Assembly: GCA_022457155.1 (NCBI GenBank)
Contig: JAJGOT010000562.1
Span: 469,453 to 533,452 of the forward strand
DNA length: 64,000 nucleotides
Source of the DNA: Cladopsammia gracilis
Taxonomy: Eukaryota > Cnidaria > Anthozoa > Scleractinia > Dendrophylliidae
Direction: 5' to 3'
Shown: positions 17,701-30,792 of the stretch, in pieces
Numbering within the stretch: position 1 is the stretch's first letter
How the letters are laid out: each line of letters opens with the position of its first letter
Translations under genes and position numbers: made by a program
Notes under the pieces: model-generated
What the model was told of the DNA's origin: nothing
Database searches by the model: none
What the model saw: the letters and a program-made list of their open reading frames with translations, nothing else

Positions 17701-20537
17701 GCCTATAAAAACAGATACATTATAAAACTCAAACCAATCCTTTTTTATATAGGAGAGAAAAGAATCAAACAACAGACGAAATGCTATAAAACAAAAACGA
17801 AATGCATAATAAATCTAACAGGTCAGTGGCACATAATATTAATGCAACACAGTCAAACTGCTTTAAAACGGCCATGCCTGAGACAGAATGTACAGGCCAA
17901 TGTTAAAAGTGGTCATTGTAGGAAAAGCTCTAGGTTTCAAAGTAGCAGTCTACAAGCTGGTGGATTGGGACAAAAATAAAGTCCACTGTACAGGGTTGGC
18001 TGTTTATATCATACAATGTATTGGAGTTTCAGTGACAAAATTGTTCACAATATGTTCAGTTATTTCAAATTTACAATATTAATTCAGTTTTAACCTGTGA
18101 TTTGGAAGTCCATTCTCCTCCAGTCTGTGTCGAATCCCTCTGCACAGTTCGCAGGCACTTTCATAGTCACTACTGATGTCACAGTAGTCCTGTCCCTTGT
18201 TATCCGAGAGCATTGCTTCAACAGAACAGGGATTATGTCAAATGGAATTTATCAACTATTAAAGAACCTTTGATATATAGAACCAAACCAGTGCATCAAG
18301 TTTATACATGTTTATGCTATCATCATGTTTTTTTAACTTGTAGGGCACACATTTACTGTATACAGGGCTTTAAATCAGGTGAACATTACACGCTATAAAG
18401 TCAGTCACTATAAAATGGTATAGTGCTGTTTTAATATTATAGCAGAATGGCACAATGGGAATTCAAACAGAAAAGGTTTCAAAAACATGTTTCAGAATGT
18501 TGTATCATAAAACTCAGCTGACGATTCACAATCAAATAACTTTAAAATCCTCTATTAAGCCCCCCTCTCACCTCCTATCTTCTCCAGTTGTTCTTTCAGC
18601 AGCTCCAAATCTTTTGTTAATTTGCCAATCAAGGGATATCTTTCGTAGGCTGCAACAGATGTCATGCATATATCAAGTCTGTTAATAAGGACTGTAACTC
18701 GGAGCTGTTCTCTGGACAGATGATCTCCTCCTTCGACCACTCGTTCATAGTCATCTTTCAATGACATCAATTCAAACTGAAATATTGAGATTCTTCTGCC
18801 AATAAGATATGGCAAAGCTTCGTCTGGTAGGGAATAGGAATTCACATCAGGCACTGAATTCGTGGGCACTTCGTGTTCACTTCTGAAGGTATATCGGATG
18901 GAAAACAAATCATTGGCCAATTTGTAGCTGTGCTTGGGTAGACATGCTTCGGTTTGCAAATGACACCAATTGACAAATCAGTGGGCACAAATTTGTCACG
19001 TCCTTTATGTTGTAATTCCTTCATGTCGTTCACCATAAGGACCACCCCTGGACTGACATACCCAACGGTGTCAGGATAATCTGATGATGGAAGTGTCACC
19101 TGATTGTCGTCTCCAGTCAGCTGAGTGGGAGTGTGTAGTGGCCTAGAAAACCCCTCTGAGGTTCCACACCTGACATATGCTTTGTCGTCTATTGCTCGCC
19201 ATTTCACAAGTCCCTTCTTGTCAGCTCCATCATGTGTTCCAAATGCAAATCGCGTGTAATTCTTAATGTGGGATCGATTATAATGTACATTGACATGCCT
19301 TTCACGATGTTTCTTTTGTGTACGATGATGGGCCCAAAGATTGCGGCATCTGTGTTGCTGCGCTTGACGGTAGCGCTTGTTCCTGCATTTACCCCATGAT
19401 CGTACTGTTGCTTTGCTCTTTACTGGCTTCTTTCCATGCTTTACTAGGTACTGATTTGCAATCTGACGCATATCTTTAGACTGGATCCTCTTTTCATAAT
19501 CAAGATAGCCTGTGCCCTCCTCACCCCATCTCCTTCTGTGGGCCTTCAACTGTTCATGAAGTAATTCACTTATTGCTTGCTCTGCACCGCGATCAATCCT
19601 GTACACTCCCTTGCCCTTGCCCTTTTGTGACATCAAAGTACCTTTCCAGGTGGAAAAGATCCTCTTTGAAATTCTTTTCTTGACTTTCACTGGTTTTTCG
19701 TAAAGACTTTCTAGCCTTGCCCTCTTTACTCCTATATCAAACTCTCTACTTTCAATTTCCGCCTCATCTAACCTTGCTCTCTTCCGTTTGAGTAAACTCT
19801 CACTGTTCTCCAAGTCTTTTTCTATTTTAGTGATAACTTTGTCAAGATGTCTCTCTGCTTCGATTTCCCCATTTCTCTCTTGAACTTCTACATTACTTGA
19901 AAAACGGGTTACCTCGTCCACGATATTTTTCAGTCGTTGTTGCTGCATCCCAAGCACCAAAGACAGTGTTGTTGGTGAGAAAATGTTTGCAAGGACATAT
20001 GTTAAAATCGCCCGATCTCTCGCATTTGACATCAGTTTCATTAGAGTTGGAATGGACGCGGCTAATGCATTTGGAAAAGTGTTACAAGATGAGTCCTCTC
20101 TTGCAGCGTCAAGGACACGATCTAGACTGCAGCACAGTTTAATGTTGTTCAAGGGCATCTCTAAAAGTATGACGAACATTTGCCCAGCATTACTCACAAT
20201 GATAACTGGTAGACCATGTTTCGATAGAATTCTATCTTTGAACTGTTGGCGAGCTTTTACCTTATCAATTGTTTCCGTGATGGCAGCATATTCTTCAAAT
20301 GCTTCCTGGAAACGCACGCAACTGAGACCTGGCTATCAGTTCATCCAACAGGCGCGAAAGTGCAAGGATATTCTGCGCATCTCTTGCAGATTTAGTACTG
20401 GTTGCTATTGATTCCTCTAATGTTAAATGTCTTTGCTCTGCACTCGTATTACAAAGAAATACAGAAACATGCTTTAAACCCACAGCCTTTTTGAATTCTT
20501 GGTACTTTCTTTTAGCCACACCGAAGTTGGCCGCCAT
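14763..20537 (-). pseudogene. Disabled multi-exon gene, probably transposon-derived, with USP-like C-terminus
   Basis: Starts MAANFGVAKRKYQEFKKAVG at 20537. Exon 1 (20537-18572) has a coiled-coil middle, a basic RSWGKCRNKRYRQAQQHR region and a beta-rich part (DYPDTVGYVSPGVVLMVNDM). It carries frameshifts near 20,320 and 18,920. Exon 2 is 18215-18095 (NKGQDYCDISSDYESACELC) and joins in phase to exon 3 (17702-15880). Exon 3 contains an in-frame TAA (17206-17204), a TAG near 16,588 and a frameshift near 16,360. Later exons lie near 15,575-15,416, 15,242-15,074 and 14,958-14,763. A Cys box (TLVNTCPIDNFLTIFYTLM) and a His box (NGNHYGSAVTI...WHYCDGM) suggest a ubiquitin-protease-like peptidase. The phase between exons 3 and 4 does not close, so one exon may be missing. 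Similar proteins recur in cnidarian genomes as mobile-element genes, but I cannot name the family. Confidence 0.65.
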
Positions 20538-20621
20538 CTTGAAATACCGATTTATTGGTCAGCGGATGTCGTCCTTTAATAGTCCCCAGGCCCAGTGCGC
20601 CAGTGTTTTCCCCAAAACAAA
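20538..20621. promoter_or_regulatory. Bidirectional promoter region
   Basis: Only 84 bp separate the two divergent ATGs (20537 minus, 20622 plus), so both genes must share a promoter region here or start inside it. Confidence 0.4.
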
Positions 20622-22551
20622 ATGGCGGAGGACACTTCCAGTCCGGGCCAAGAGGGAAAAAGCCATTTTCAAGAGTGGTTGAAGAGTTGTTCGTTAGAAA
20701 AATCTTACCAAGCCTTCACAGCGATGGGTATTAGTGAGACAGGCCACCTTGAAGATATTCGGGAGGAAGATGCCTTGGCACTACGATTGTCACACATCGA
20801 ATTTAGGCGACTGACTCGCATGTGTGGAGAATACAAACAACAGCAGGCGCGAAAGTCATCCCTACAAGAGAAAGTTTCACCAGCAGCCTTCAGACCATCA
20901 AGCAGTTCAACTGTTGTAGCTTTGCCAAAGGGGATGAAAGGCTTTTTTCAAACAAGAGATGGCCTTGGAAACGTACTCGTAAGTACTAATTCTTTGAAAC
21001 GACAGTTTAAAAATCTGTACTATAAAAGCCTATAAATCCGGCCCAGATGTTTTCAAATTCTTTTGTACTGACAATGGCTGCAGAACGCTTGAAATACTCA
21101 AATACAATGAGGGAATGTGAACTCTGGTGCAGGAAAGAGCGTGCAAAACGCAATGATCTTTTGATTGCCTTTGCTCAGAGCCCAGTTATTGATCAATGGA
21201 CACCATATTACAAGAAAGAAAGTGTTTATGGCTTGCTACAAATAAATGAGTTGAAATACCCGCAAATTGTTGCACTAAAGAGCAGTTCATCAGCACCACG
21301 ACATTCGCACTATGGACATCTTTGCAAGTTTGTTGAAGGTTGCGAGGATGCCCTTGGAATGGCAAAAGCGAAAATGATGACGTGTAAACGAGAAATGGAT
21401 GCTACCTTAAAGGATGGCTCGACTGGGAAACAGATTAGGGAAGGTTAGAATTTAATATTAAAAATACTGGACCCACATGTTACACTTTTGATAAACAGTG
21501 GAACCTCGATATAACAAATCCCAAAGAACGTGTGGGCGAAGAAGTCCCTGATATGAAGAACAACGTTCTTCAGCCTGGCCAAATATTTTACTTGCAAAAC
21601 AATGTATGGAACAGAACCACGGTTGAATAAACACATTTTCCCTGTCCTTTCGACGGCACTTCATTTATACATTGTTTTGGTTCCGCTGCAGATATATTGT
21701 AATCATGCATTAAGAAACCTCCATTTCTTTCATGTCTTATTTGTTGACTGACTCATCGAATTTGTGGGAAAATAATATTTGTATGAAAGCTGGAAAAGGG
21801 AAACAGAAGTAATCACCCCCCCCCCCCCCCCCCCATGAAGCCTTTCGTATGTATAACACCAACAGAATGCCCAAGTCTCAAATAGGGTACAGATTTTTTA
21901 ATGGAGGTCAAGTTCGAATATGATTTTGGCATATCAAATATTTTGGTCCATGAGATAGGGTCAGCTTTGAGAATATTCTGAGGGGTACCCCCAGGACTAG
22001 AGAACAATAGTCATAATAAAGAAAATAATATTAGAAAAAATATTAGTCCGTATATCTGAAATTTTATTACAGGCTTGAAAGAGACAAATCAGTTCTACCA
22101 AGAACTGATACCACGGGCAGAGAAAGTGGTTGAAGAAGTTACCAAGATTTGCACAGAATACCAAGATATTGTAGAGAAGTATCGCTCAAGCTTTGGGAGC
22201 AGTGTGGGCCAGCAAGTATTGCGAAGAAAGAGGAAGAAGAATGCTCTAAAAGAAAATAAAGAAAAACAAAAGAAGAATTTTCAAGCAGGCGAGGACTGGA
22301 ACACAGAGAAAGAACCCGAGGGAAGACAAGAAACAGAGAAACAGAAAGAAGGAAAGCAAGCATCTCAGTCCTTATCATGCAAGGACTGGAACACAGAGAA
22401 AGAACCTGAGGGAAGACAAGAGACAGAGAAACAGAAAGAAGAAGAAGAAGAAGAAGAAGAAGAAGAAGAACTAAAACTGCAACAAGCATCTCAGTCTTCA
22501 TCAGGCGAGGACTGGGATACAGAGGAAGAACTTGAAGAACATTTCCTCTAA
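20622..22551 (+). CDS. SAM-like domain protein with acidic repetitive tail, three exons
   Basis: Exon 1 (20622 to about 20978) starts MAEDTSSPGQEG. Residues 14-75 (HFQEWLKSCSLEKSYQAFTA ... EDALALRLSHIEFRRL) look like a SAM helical bundle. A donor CTC|GTAAGT follows. Exon 2 (about 21084-21443; ERLKYSNTMRECELWCRKER) joins exon 3 (22073-22551) in correct phase across gttaga...ttacag. Exon 3 is helical, then carries about three copies of a (G/K)DW(N/D)TE(K/E)E unit spaced by GRQETEKQKE, and a Glu run from a GAA microsatellite. The best exon-1 donor leaves a phase mismatch with exon 2; a weaker donor 4 bp downstream would fit. It is head-to-head with the disabled gene, so both may belong to one mobile element. 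Function unknown. Confidence 0.55.
21817..21834. repeat. Poly-C run
   Basis: Homopolymer C of about 18, in intron 2 of the SAM-like gene. Similar runs occur near 23,235, 30,600, 50,380 and 59,915; lengths in such runs are often unreliable in assemblies. Confidence 0.8.
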
Positions 22552-25500
22552 ATCCTACCATATGTCTGTGGCCCATATAAAACGGTTATGTTTAGGTTCA
22601 AGTTTTTATTAGAATACACCATTTCTCTGTATTTTATGGTTTTGCAAAGCATTCAAAATATTTTGTGTTAGTTTGGGTAAATAATATTCTTAATACTTTT
22701 AAATATAGTGGGATCTGCAGTGTGATTGGTGTTTTTGGGACATCTACTTTTGTTCATAGCTGTAAACTTTATGGATTAAAGTAGCAACACATATTGTACA
22801 ACACCAACTCCATAAACTTGCGTGCAAGTGGAACTATTGACGTTCTTAATACAATCTCACTTTAATCCAATTAAAACAAAAGTATTTCAATAAAAAACTT
22901 CATTTAATTTATAAAATTATACAATTATCATCACAGTCTCTTAATTTAATACTATGGCAGCTATAGAGATCAAGGGCATCAGAGTTGGTTCAAATTGAAA
23001 TCTCTATTTAGCCAGTAGAAATTGGTTTTTATAAAATGAGATGCTTGAAATGCAGTTTGAGATGAATTTAGGAAGTTGGGGATTTCCTGTTACAGATCAC
23101 AGATTTTTTTTCAGACTGTGTAATATATTTTCACAGTCACATTGGTTATCCATGCAGGATATTTTTTTCTGGTTTCCTTGCAATGCAGGATTTTTTGCTT
23201 TTGCAGGTTTTTTTTTGTTTTGGGACTCCCCCACCCCCCATCCCCCCCCCCCCCCCTCACATTTCTGATGGTGCATCCCTTAATGCTTTCCCAGTAAGAC
23301 TTCAGAGAGAATTGCTTCTTTAGATCACAGTTATGAATTTGTTCTCTTTGATGATATGGACTTTTTGATCTCGGCGAATTATCTCTCAAATTGATGGGAG
23401 GATTTCATGCTGTCCAGAGCCGTTAGAATTATTTTATTTATTTATGCCGTTGTTCGGTGCTAGCTCTGTTGGTATACATTGCGGTTTCTTTGGCTCACTT
23501 TTGTTGCAAGATAAATACTTAGCGGCTAAAGTTTGTTATCGCTTTGAAAGTGCTAGGATCGTGAAATTTCTCAGGCCGTGATTTAATGTCTAAAGACGTC
23601 TGCGGTGTGCAAGACTTGTGAGAAAGTGTTTCCGGCATCACGGATATAGGCGTCTTAGATCCGAGTCTCAAAAAGCCGTAGTCTACAATTCCACTGCAAT
23701 GAAATAATGAATTCTTTCAATAATTTTTAGCTCCTTAGGTAGTTCTGTAGTTGACTAGTGTGTCTCAGTGGAGCTAGGATAAAGCTCCGTTGTTTTGTAA
23801 TAGCGTTTGATTTGGCTTTCAACAGATAATCTGCAGCATGGTTGCTGTTTTGTAAATCTCACGGATTCTAGTAAATTCTTACATTCTTTCCTTAAGCAAG
23901 GAATGAACACAATTTCATGTCCTTAAGCAAAACACGAGTTTCGGTTCTTTGGTTCTCTCGTCAGTTGCTACCATGTGTAAAGGTCTCGTAGGACGAATTC
24001 GCTCTCAGCGCCATTATGCAATGGCGTCGCTCTCGCCTGGGTTCTGAACTGATCCAATGCCAAACTGTACTGATGACGTCATCCGAAATTTGATAATATA
24101 CTTCGAAATGCAATGCATTGTCGGATGGCAGTCTTACCTCCTCTGGGATTTCAGCACCAAAGCGGAGATTTAAAGAATTTCCAAGTACAGTAGTCGCCGG
24201 AGGGACTTAAAGGTAAAACAAATTACATTTTTTGATGGGAATTTACCTTGATATCAATCTGTGATTGACTTTTTGTTTCTGTTCTGGTTAGTTTTGGAGA
24301 ATTGTTTATAAATATGTAGCTTTAATTCAGTTGTATTAAATTCTTGGATTTCATCGAAGACACGGCTCGGCCTCGATGCGCTATAAATGGTCCGCGTTTT
24401 GCTTTTAAACATAAACTAATGGAGATTTGAATCAAATTTTTCGAAAGAAGAATGTGTTGTTCATTTTTATGTGTTTGTTCATTCACTACATAGATTGAAA
24501 AGCGATTTTATGTAAACAAAACAAGACTTAGATTTTATACTCGCGTCGCAAATATGTTTGTGTATTTTTGCAATTTTGATTTCCAAATCAGTTTCTCGGG
24601 CATTTTCTGACAATCAACAACTGTATTTTATTCGGAAAATAGTCGTAATAGTTATTATAGACGGGGAAAAAGTTGTTTTTGTGAACTTTTGTACAGTCTA
24701 AATGTACTGTGCAGACGGCCGGGTAATACTGTTTTTGAGAATTGCTAAAGTTGAAAAATAGCCCAATCGTCAATCTTAATTCTTGTGCTTCCGACCTTTC
24801 ACCTCTGTTCAGAGGGTCTTTAGAGGTCGGCGTTGTTAGGCTAAGCCTAACTATATATATTATTGTATATTACAAGGGCAAATGAGCTGAATTAACTTTT
24901 CTTTTCGTAGTTAAAAACAGAACAAAACAAAACGAAAGCAAAAAGCGTTCAGTGCCAATTTTTTTTTTTTATTTTACCAAAAAAACCTATTTAGTGACCG
25001 ATTTTCGAAAATCGGATCAAAAGTATCGATTTACTTTTACTTTTTTCAAACTTTTGATAAGTCGGAAATTAACCTTTTGGATCGGCGGCTGCTTTCATGG
25101 AGCGTTGAATTTAGGCAATTTTCGACCATTTTCAACACGCTCCTATTATCGTAACATTCGGCGTCCTACAATACCTTTTACACAGTCAATTTTGAGCAAA
25201 GCACCTATTTTCACCACCTTAACAATACTAGAGGAGACTGCAAATTTTTACGAATAAGTAAAATGCAGTCTGTAATATTCTTTTTAAGGTAAAACATAAC
25301 ACTACATTATACAGTGAAACCTGTATATTTAAGTGGACACCACCTGTTAGACGGACACCAGTTTCTTCGGTCCCTTAATTTCCTTCCCATTAATTTACTG
25401 TGAAACGAACCTATATTTAGCGGAACGCTCTATTAAGCGAACACTAGTGAGAGTCACGAGGGTGTGCCTTCCCTCAAGTACAAGAACTCCAAGAACTCCA

Positions 25501-25556
25501 AAAAGCCAGTCTAAAGCTCATAGACCAGATCCAATTTCTAACGATTTCATATTGGA
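22552..25556. other. Intergenic or first-intron DNA, no gene seen
   Basis: No convincing exon. It contains a poly-C/ccaccccc tract near 23,230, a block at 24,693-24,848 duplicated at 30.8 kb, and a remnant near 25,308-25,445 with cagtgaaacct and taagcggac-like words typical of pogo/Tc1-type inverted ends. The 5' exons of the leucine-rich-repeat gene may lie here but cannot be recognised. Confidence 0.4.
24693..24848. repeat. Duplicated block, copy 1
   Basis: Matches 30,793-30,956 with small changes: tgtactgtgcagacgg, tgtttttgagaattgctaaa and ttcttgtgcttccgaccttt are shared. Confidence 0.85.
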
Positions 25557-25628
25557 GTTCGTGGATAAAAAGCAGGTGAAAGCCGTACCTCCGGGGGTAT
25601 TTAAACAAATCACTGCGCTCCATCGACT
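25557..25628 (+). pseudogene. Dead LRR exon
   Basis: Reads FVDKKQVKAVPPGVFKQITALHRL in the usual phase over 72 nt, but the donor position is ga instead of gt. The consensus Leu and Asn of the first half are lost. Confidence 0.7.
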
Positions 25629-26517
25629 GAAAACCTGTCCAATAGTTATAAAACAGAATTAATCCTGTTATTTACTTCTTATTAACCGAGTGCGAGGGCC
25701 ATACTAGGGGAATATCGCCCTCGGTCTTTCTTGTACGGACCAAGCATCCCGCGTGCAGACAGTGTTTATAACCCGTCATTCAATGTCCTCGTAATCTTCA
25801 CCACTCGACATTTCTTCTCTTGAACAGAAAGTGACAGGGCCATAAAAAAACTGACATTTGCATGCTGCAATTTCGCAAATATTTGCTTCGGCAAATACCG
25901 CCTGGCTGCTTGTTGTTGCGGCCGTTGTTGAGTTGCTCGTCAAGGTGTTTTGCAGAAAAATCGGCTTATTTGCCTGCGACGTTTGGTGGGCTTCGCCGAA
26001 ATGCAACAGTTCTTGTTGTTGTTTTGTTAGGGGAAAAATCAAAGGATGTGAAGTTGAAGTGGGAAATACTTTTGACGATTGCAAACGAAGTAAAGAGTTT
26101 CGGCTTTAAACACCAGACATCCCACACTGGTGTTCTTCACTGGCAGATTTGTACAGTTGTAAGCTTTCGGTGTTTTTGTGTCTGCTTAGTTGGACCACGA
26201 AGTGCTCCGGTGTGATTGAATCAAGGAGCCTTGAAATACAAGTTTTCCTAGCCTGGCGCTCGTTTTTTTTGTAGGCGAAATGTCGAGCGCTCGAGGGAGA
26301 AAGGGAGAGAGGCGCCTGCAGCGGAAGCCCTAGATTTCTATTAAAGTGACAGCGCTGAGTGTATCGACTGTCAAAAACAGGTTGAAACCAAATCTTTTCA
26401 CGACATGAAACCGCATATTTCTTTTTCGCTAAAAGAAGCCGAATCACGTTTCCTTGACTTTCATTGTTGACTTGTTCGAAGCATAAGTCCTAACGGGAAA
26501 AATAAGCTTTTATATTA

Positions 26518-26775
26518 GGTTTTGACGAATTTTGGTTGTTTCCTTCGTCTTCTTTGGGATGAATGTTCTTCACCTTCTGTATCTTGGTTATTGCTTCTTC
26601 TCTCTGATTCTTTCGAATAGTCAAACTCATTGATCGAATATTCTTCCGAGACACTCATTTTGCTTCCCTTCAATTTTTTTCAAACGTTGCCACGCTACTT
26701 CCCGCGCTTTGCCAGCCGAACATAAACATCGCTCATAATGCCCGTGGGCATTACGGGAGAATCCGGCCACGAGTA
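26518..26775 (-). repeat. Dispersed repeat, copy B, resembling a transposon 5' end
   Basis: Partner of 12,700-12,935. On the minus strand it keeps a start-like MSVSEEYSINEFDYSKESER frame and the attcgcccgtaatgcc-like end cattacgggagaatccggcc. Confidence 0.6.
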
Positions 26776-27563
26776 ATAACAAACAAACAAAAAAAAACGG
26801 TTAAGCTCTGCGCAGCTTTTCTCACGCTATAATGGCATGTAAATCATTCTAAGCCACGTTGGTAATCACGCTACATTGGATGTTCTTGTTTTAGCAGCCC
26901 TCTTTTCCCAACACAGTTAAATACCCTCAGCAGCAGTGCCAAACTCTCAACGGATATAACTTCTAACTGGATATGAGACCCATGGAAACGCCTTATTAAG
27001 TTGGAAAAGCCAATGGCCTACACCCGTGATAATAGGGCAGATCTTTACTGACGTCATTGCTTACATTTTGCTTCATTAGCATACGAATTTACGTCAAGAA
27101 GGCATCGCGCTTAATACGAATTTACTTCAATAGTTGATAGAGCTTGTTAAACGTAGTAATCTATGCAATTTGTAGCTCTTTTCATGTATTCTTTAAGGAA
27201 ATGTCCCCTAACAGAATTGTTGGGTTGCAAAAGCGCTAATGAGCCTAAAAAGCCCAAAAGCGCTAGTATATAGCATACATTCTTTGTAAAATACCCAGTT
27301 TGTAAAACAGAATTGCATGAAGAATATCTAGTATATCGGGCTAATTGTTCTATACTCTTAATAATATTCGATGTTGAATTTTTGTGGATTGATTAGAAAA
27401 TTAGGCGCCTATGCTAATGAGGCAATAATTGTAAATACAGATTCTCAAATACGGTGATTATGCTGAAGAGTAAAGCCTTTCAGTTCAAATTATTAAAGTG
27501 GGAAAAATGAAATAAGATAAGTGAACTTAGAGCTAATCCAGGGGTGTTATTCCGTGCTGCTAG

Positions 27564-27635
27564 GAACTTGAATAACAATCAGTTGAAGGACTTACCTCCA
27601 GGAGTGTTTAGACAAAACACTGCGCTTGAACAGCT
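27564..27635 (+). CDS. LRR exon, 72 nt
   Basis: NLNNNQLKDLPPGVFRQNTALEQL between gctag and GTAAGT. Closest to the exon at 29,196 (shared NNQLK and GVFRQNT), together with similar upstream intron, so these are recent duplicates. Confidence 0.85.
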
Positions 27636-28884
27636 GTAAGTAAAGGTCTTCAATAGTAATGTAACAAGGTTACTTCTATTTTTATTACCTGATATAAAAT
27701 ATGAATGTCATTACAAGTATAAATATGTCCTCTGCCCTGTACAAATCATCGAAGCACACTTCATCCACGTTTTACCTGCGACCTTTTATTTATACTCCTG
27801 GAAATGGTAAGGTCAGTGTGGTTGGATCATGTGACATCGTCCAATCAACACAAAAAGGGCTGCTTCCCGGGGTCTGCTTCATTTGTGAAAGGGCTGTTCT
27901 CAAAACGATGAGGCCTCTTTTATTTTAGTGGTTCTGGGTCCCGCTTTACAGCAAACATGTTTTCTTAAACATGCATGCAAGAAGATACTCACACGTGAGA
28001 TCGCTTTCTAGAAAAATTGCGTGGAAGGGATTGCGACGGTTTTTTGCCAGCTGTTTCCAGGCTCGCTAAGCTTACATCGTACTACGTTATAGTGATTTGT
28101 GCAATTATGAACACATTGAATGAATTGAAGTAAAGAAATGTCAAAAAGAAAAACAAAAGTTTTCGTCGTAGTAGCACTTTAACTTTTTAAGATAGTTAAG
28201 ATGCCCCTTCCCCAAGAGCAATACTACGCTGATAAAAATCAACCATATTTCTCTTTTGAACCTTAAAATGACTGGCCGTTACTGTTCCAGTAAAGTAATC
28301 CTTGATTGATTAAATCGGTCAATCGACACTATCGGATAAGCTTAAACAGTCAATTCTGGGAAGGCTGAATTCATTATCATTGGCGCCAGGCAACAGCTTG
28401 AAAATTGTGAATAAGTAAAGGGCTTTGTTGGAAGTTTTGTCAAACGCGTAAAACTTATATTTCCGCCCTTCTTATTGTGATCTGTAGTGGTATTCATAGA
28501 ATTAAAATTACTGAAAAAGACGCTAATTTGCATATGATTCTTTTGCGAAGGCGGCAAAGAAAACTGCTGATTTTTTTATCAGGGTAAAATGAAACAGACT
28601 GAAGTCATTTTAAGCCACGTTTGTGGTAAAGCTGTATTAAACGTGCTCGTGTTAGCAACACTCTCTTCTTTAATATGTAGTTTAAAGTCCATGCATGTAC
28701 TGCCAAAATCCCAACGGATATAACCTTTAACTGGGCGTGAGACTTACGAAGAATCCTATGGAAAAGCCCGTAGCCTACATCCGTGATATTACGATGATTA
28801 TGTGGAAATATAATGCCTTTTGAAAATATTTGAAAATAAAAGTAAACTTATAGCTCACGCAAGCGTGTTATGCCATGTTGCTAG

Positions 28885-28935
28885 GTTATTGAATGACAGC
28901 CAGTTAAAAGACTTTACTCGAGGATTGCGCAGACA
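28885..28935 (+). pseudogene. Dead LRR exon copy
   Basis: The first part matches the 27,564/29,196 exons (LLNDSQLKDFTRG), preceded by the same gttgctag acceptor. It then degrades into agcaaaaaaagtgcag with no donor. Confidence 0.75.
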
Positions 28936-29195
28936 GCAAAAAAAGTGCAGCCTTTTTTCGCGCAACTAAAGGAATTCTAAACCACGTTAGCAATTATGCT
29001 TTATTAGATGTGCTCGTTTCAGTTACAGTGCCAACATTCCAGCGGATATAACCTTTAACTGGATATTATACCCATTGAAAATCCTTACTTAGTTGGAAAA
29101 GCCAACTCCCGTTATAGTACGGTGATTATGCCGACTAATGCTAATAAAATAAGTGAACTTATAACTAATGGAGGGGTGTTATTCCGTGCTGCTAG

Positions 29196-29267
29196 GCGAT
29201 TGAGTAACAATCAGTTGAAGAACTTACCTACAGGAGTCTTTAGACAAAACACTGTGCTTAAAGGGCT
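29196..29267 (+). CDS. LRR exon, 72 nt
   Basis: RLSNNQLKNLPTGVFRQNTVLKGL, acceptor gctag, donor GTAAGT. Confidence 0.85.
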
Positions 29268-29705
29268 GTAAGTAAAGCTCTCCAATTATAGTTATATAAT
29301 ATACTGATGTTACTCCTACTTATATTACCTGATAGCGGAGCTCTCGCGGGCGGGCGAGTTGTGTCGCCTCGGCAGGTAGGGTAACCCGGGCATCTTTTTT
29401 TTCATATAAACACTTTGGCTCGCCTACCCGGGGCAACGCACGGCGTTCTTCGTGTCATGTAGCTTCATTTAAAGCTAGGTTTTTAGGTTTAAAAACACAA
29501 ATTCGCATTAAGGAAGTAAAATGTAAATCAGCAAAGCCCACAGTGATCGAATGGATGAAACAAACTCGAAAGAACAGGTATACGATAGCTGTATTTGGAG
29601 TTTATGCCTCTGCCTGAGACCAGTTTTGGCCAGTTTTGTTTTTAAAAAAACGATTCGAACAAAATATGAATCAAAAAGGGGAATTTTCAAATAAAGAGAC
29701 CACAT

Positions 29706-30639
29706 CAGACTGGGCTTTTTTAGGCAATCTGTGACTGGGAGGGGGGGCTCCTCGGACCCCCCTTCATATCTCTGGAACCAGTAAGGATAGGATCATGAAA
29801 TTTTCACACAATGTTCATCTCCATACAAGGAAACCTCACACCCAGTTTTGACCTGCCACACCCAATTATGACGTCACAGTGACGTAATTTTTGTTTTTCC
29901 GACGTTTCTTTGGTATTTTTCCATTCAGATACTTAAAATATCAAATATAACTGTAAAATCATCTCTTTAATATTAAAACATAATAAATACAAACAAGGAC
30001 ACACTTGTAAGGCGAGAAAAGGCAAAAAAAGGCGATAAAACTATAATTTTGAAATTATTGTCCGCCATCTTGGATCCGCCATCTTGGATCCGCCATCTTG
30101 GATTTCCTTTTTTTTCGTTTAAATTAAAAGTTAAAAAATATCTAAAAGAGAAAAGGATCAGAATGTATAAAACACTTATCAAACTAATGTCTATTATCCA
30201 AACAATGAACTTAGAAGCGTTATTTAATAAATAGTACAAAATTTTTCTCTATAAGTAAAAGTGAGCAAAAATTTACCTACCCCTCCCCCCCAAATATTTG
30301 ATGTTAAAAATTTTTTATGTCTTTCAAGAACTAGTCCCAAGAAAAAACTATTCTAATAAGAAAATGCACTATAAGTCAAAAAACAAGATCTTAAAATAAA
30401 AAATTCACCATATTTTAATATTTTGAAAACCTATGTGTCAAAAACCGGTTGCCATGGCAACATGGTTAATCACACTGACATGTTATGGATACCAAAATGT
30501 CTCTAGATAAATTCTAGGAAAAGTCAGAAAATTTCAGCCTCATAGCTATTTCGGTGTAAGAGTTATTACAATTTTACTGGAGGGGGGGTTCGAAAAGCCC
30601 CCCCCCCCCCCCCCCCCCCCTCAGTCTGAATAGGGTTAA
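29706..30639. mobile_element. piggyBac-like MITE, copy 1
   Basis: About 94-95% similar by eye to 49,477-50,409. The right end reads cagtctgaataggg then TTAA. The left terminal bases are altered (catcagactggg), so this copy lost part of its left end. It contains three tandem cgccatcttggatc units and a long poly-C next to the right end. Confidence 0.8.
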
Positions 30640-30792
30640 AGCAAAATTATAAAGGGGAACTTTAGATTTGAATATTTACGCAGCGTTGTGAATAACTAAG
30701 TAAGGTCAACTTTGACTCGGTCAGCAGGGACAACATTTCTCATATAAACACCGGGGAGGAGGGTTGCCTCGGGTACACGACACCATATAAAC

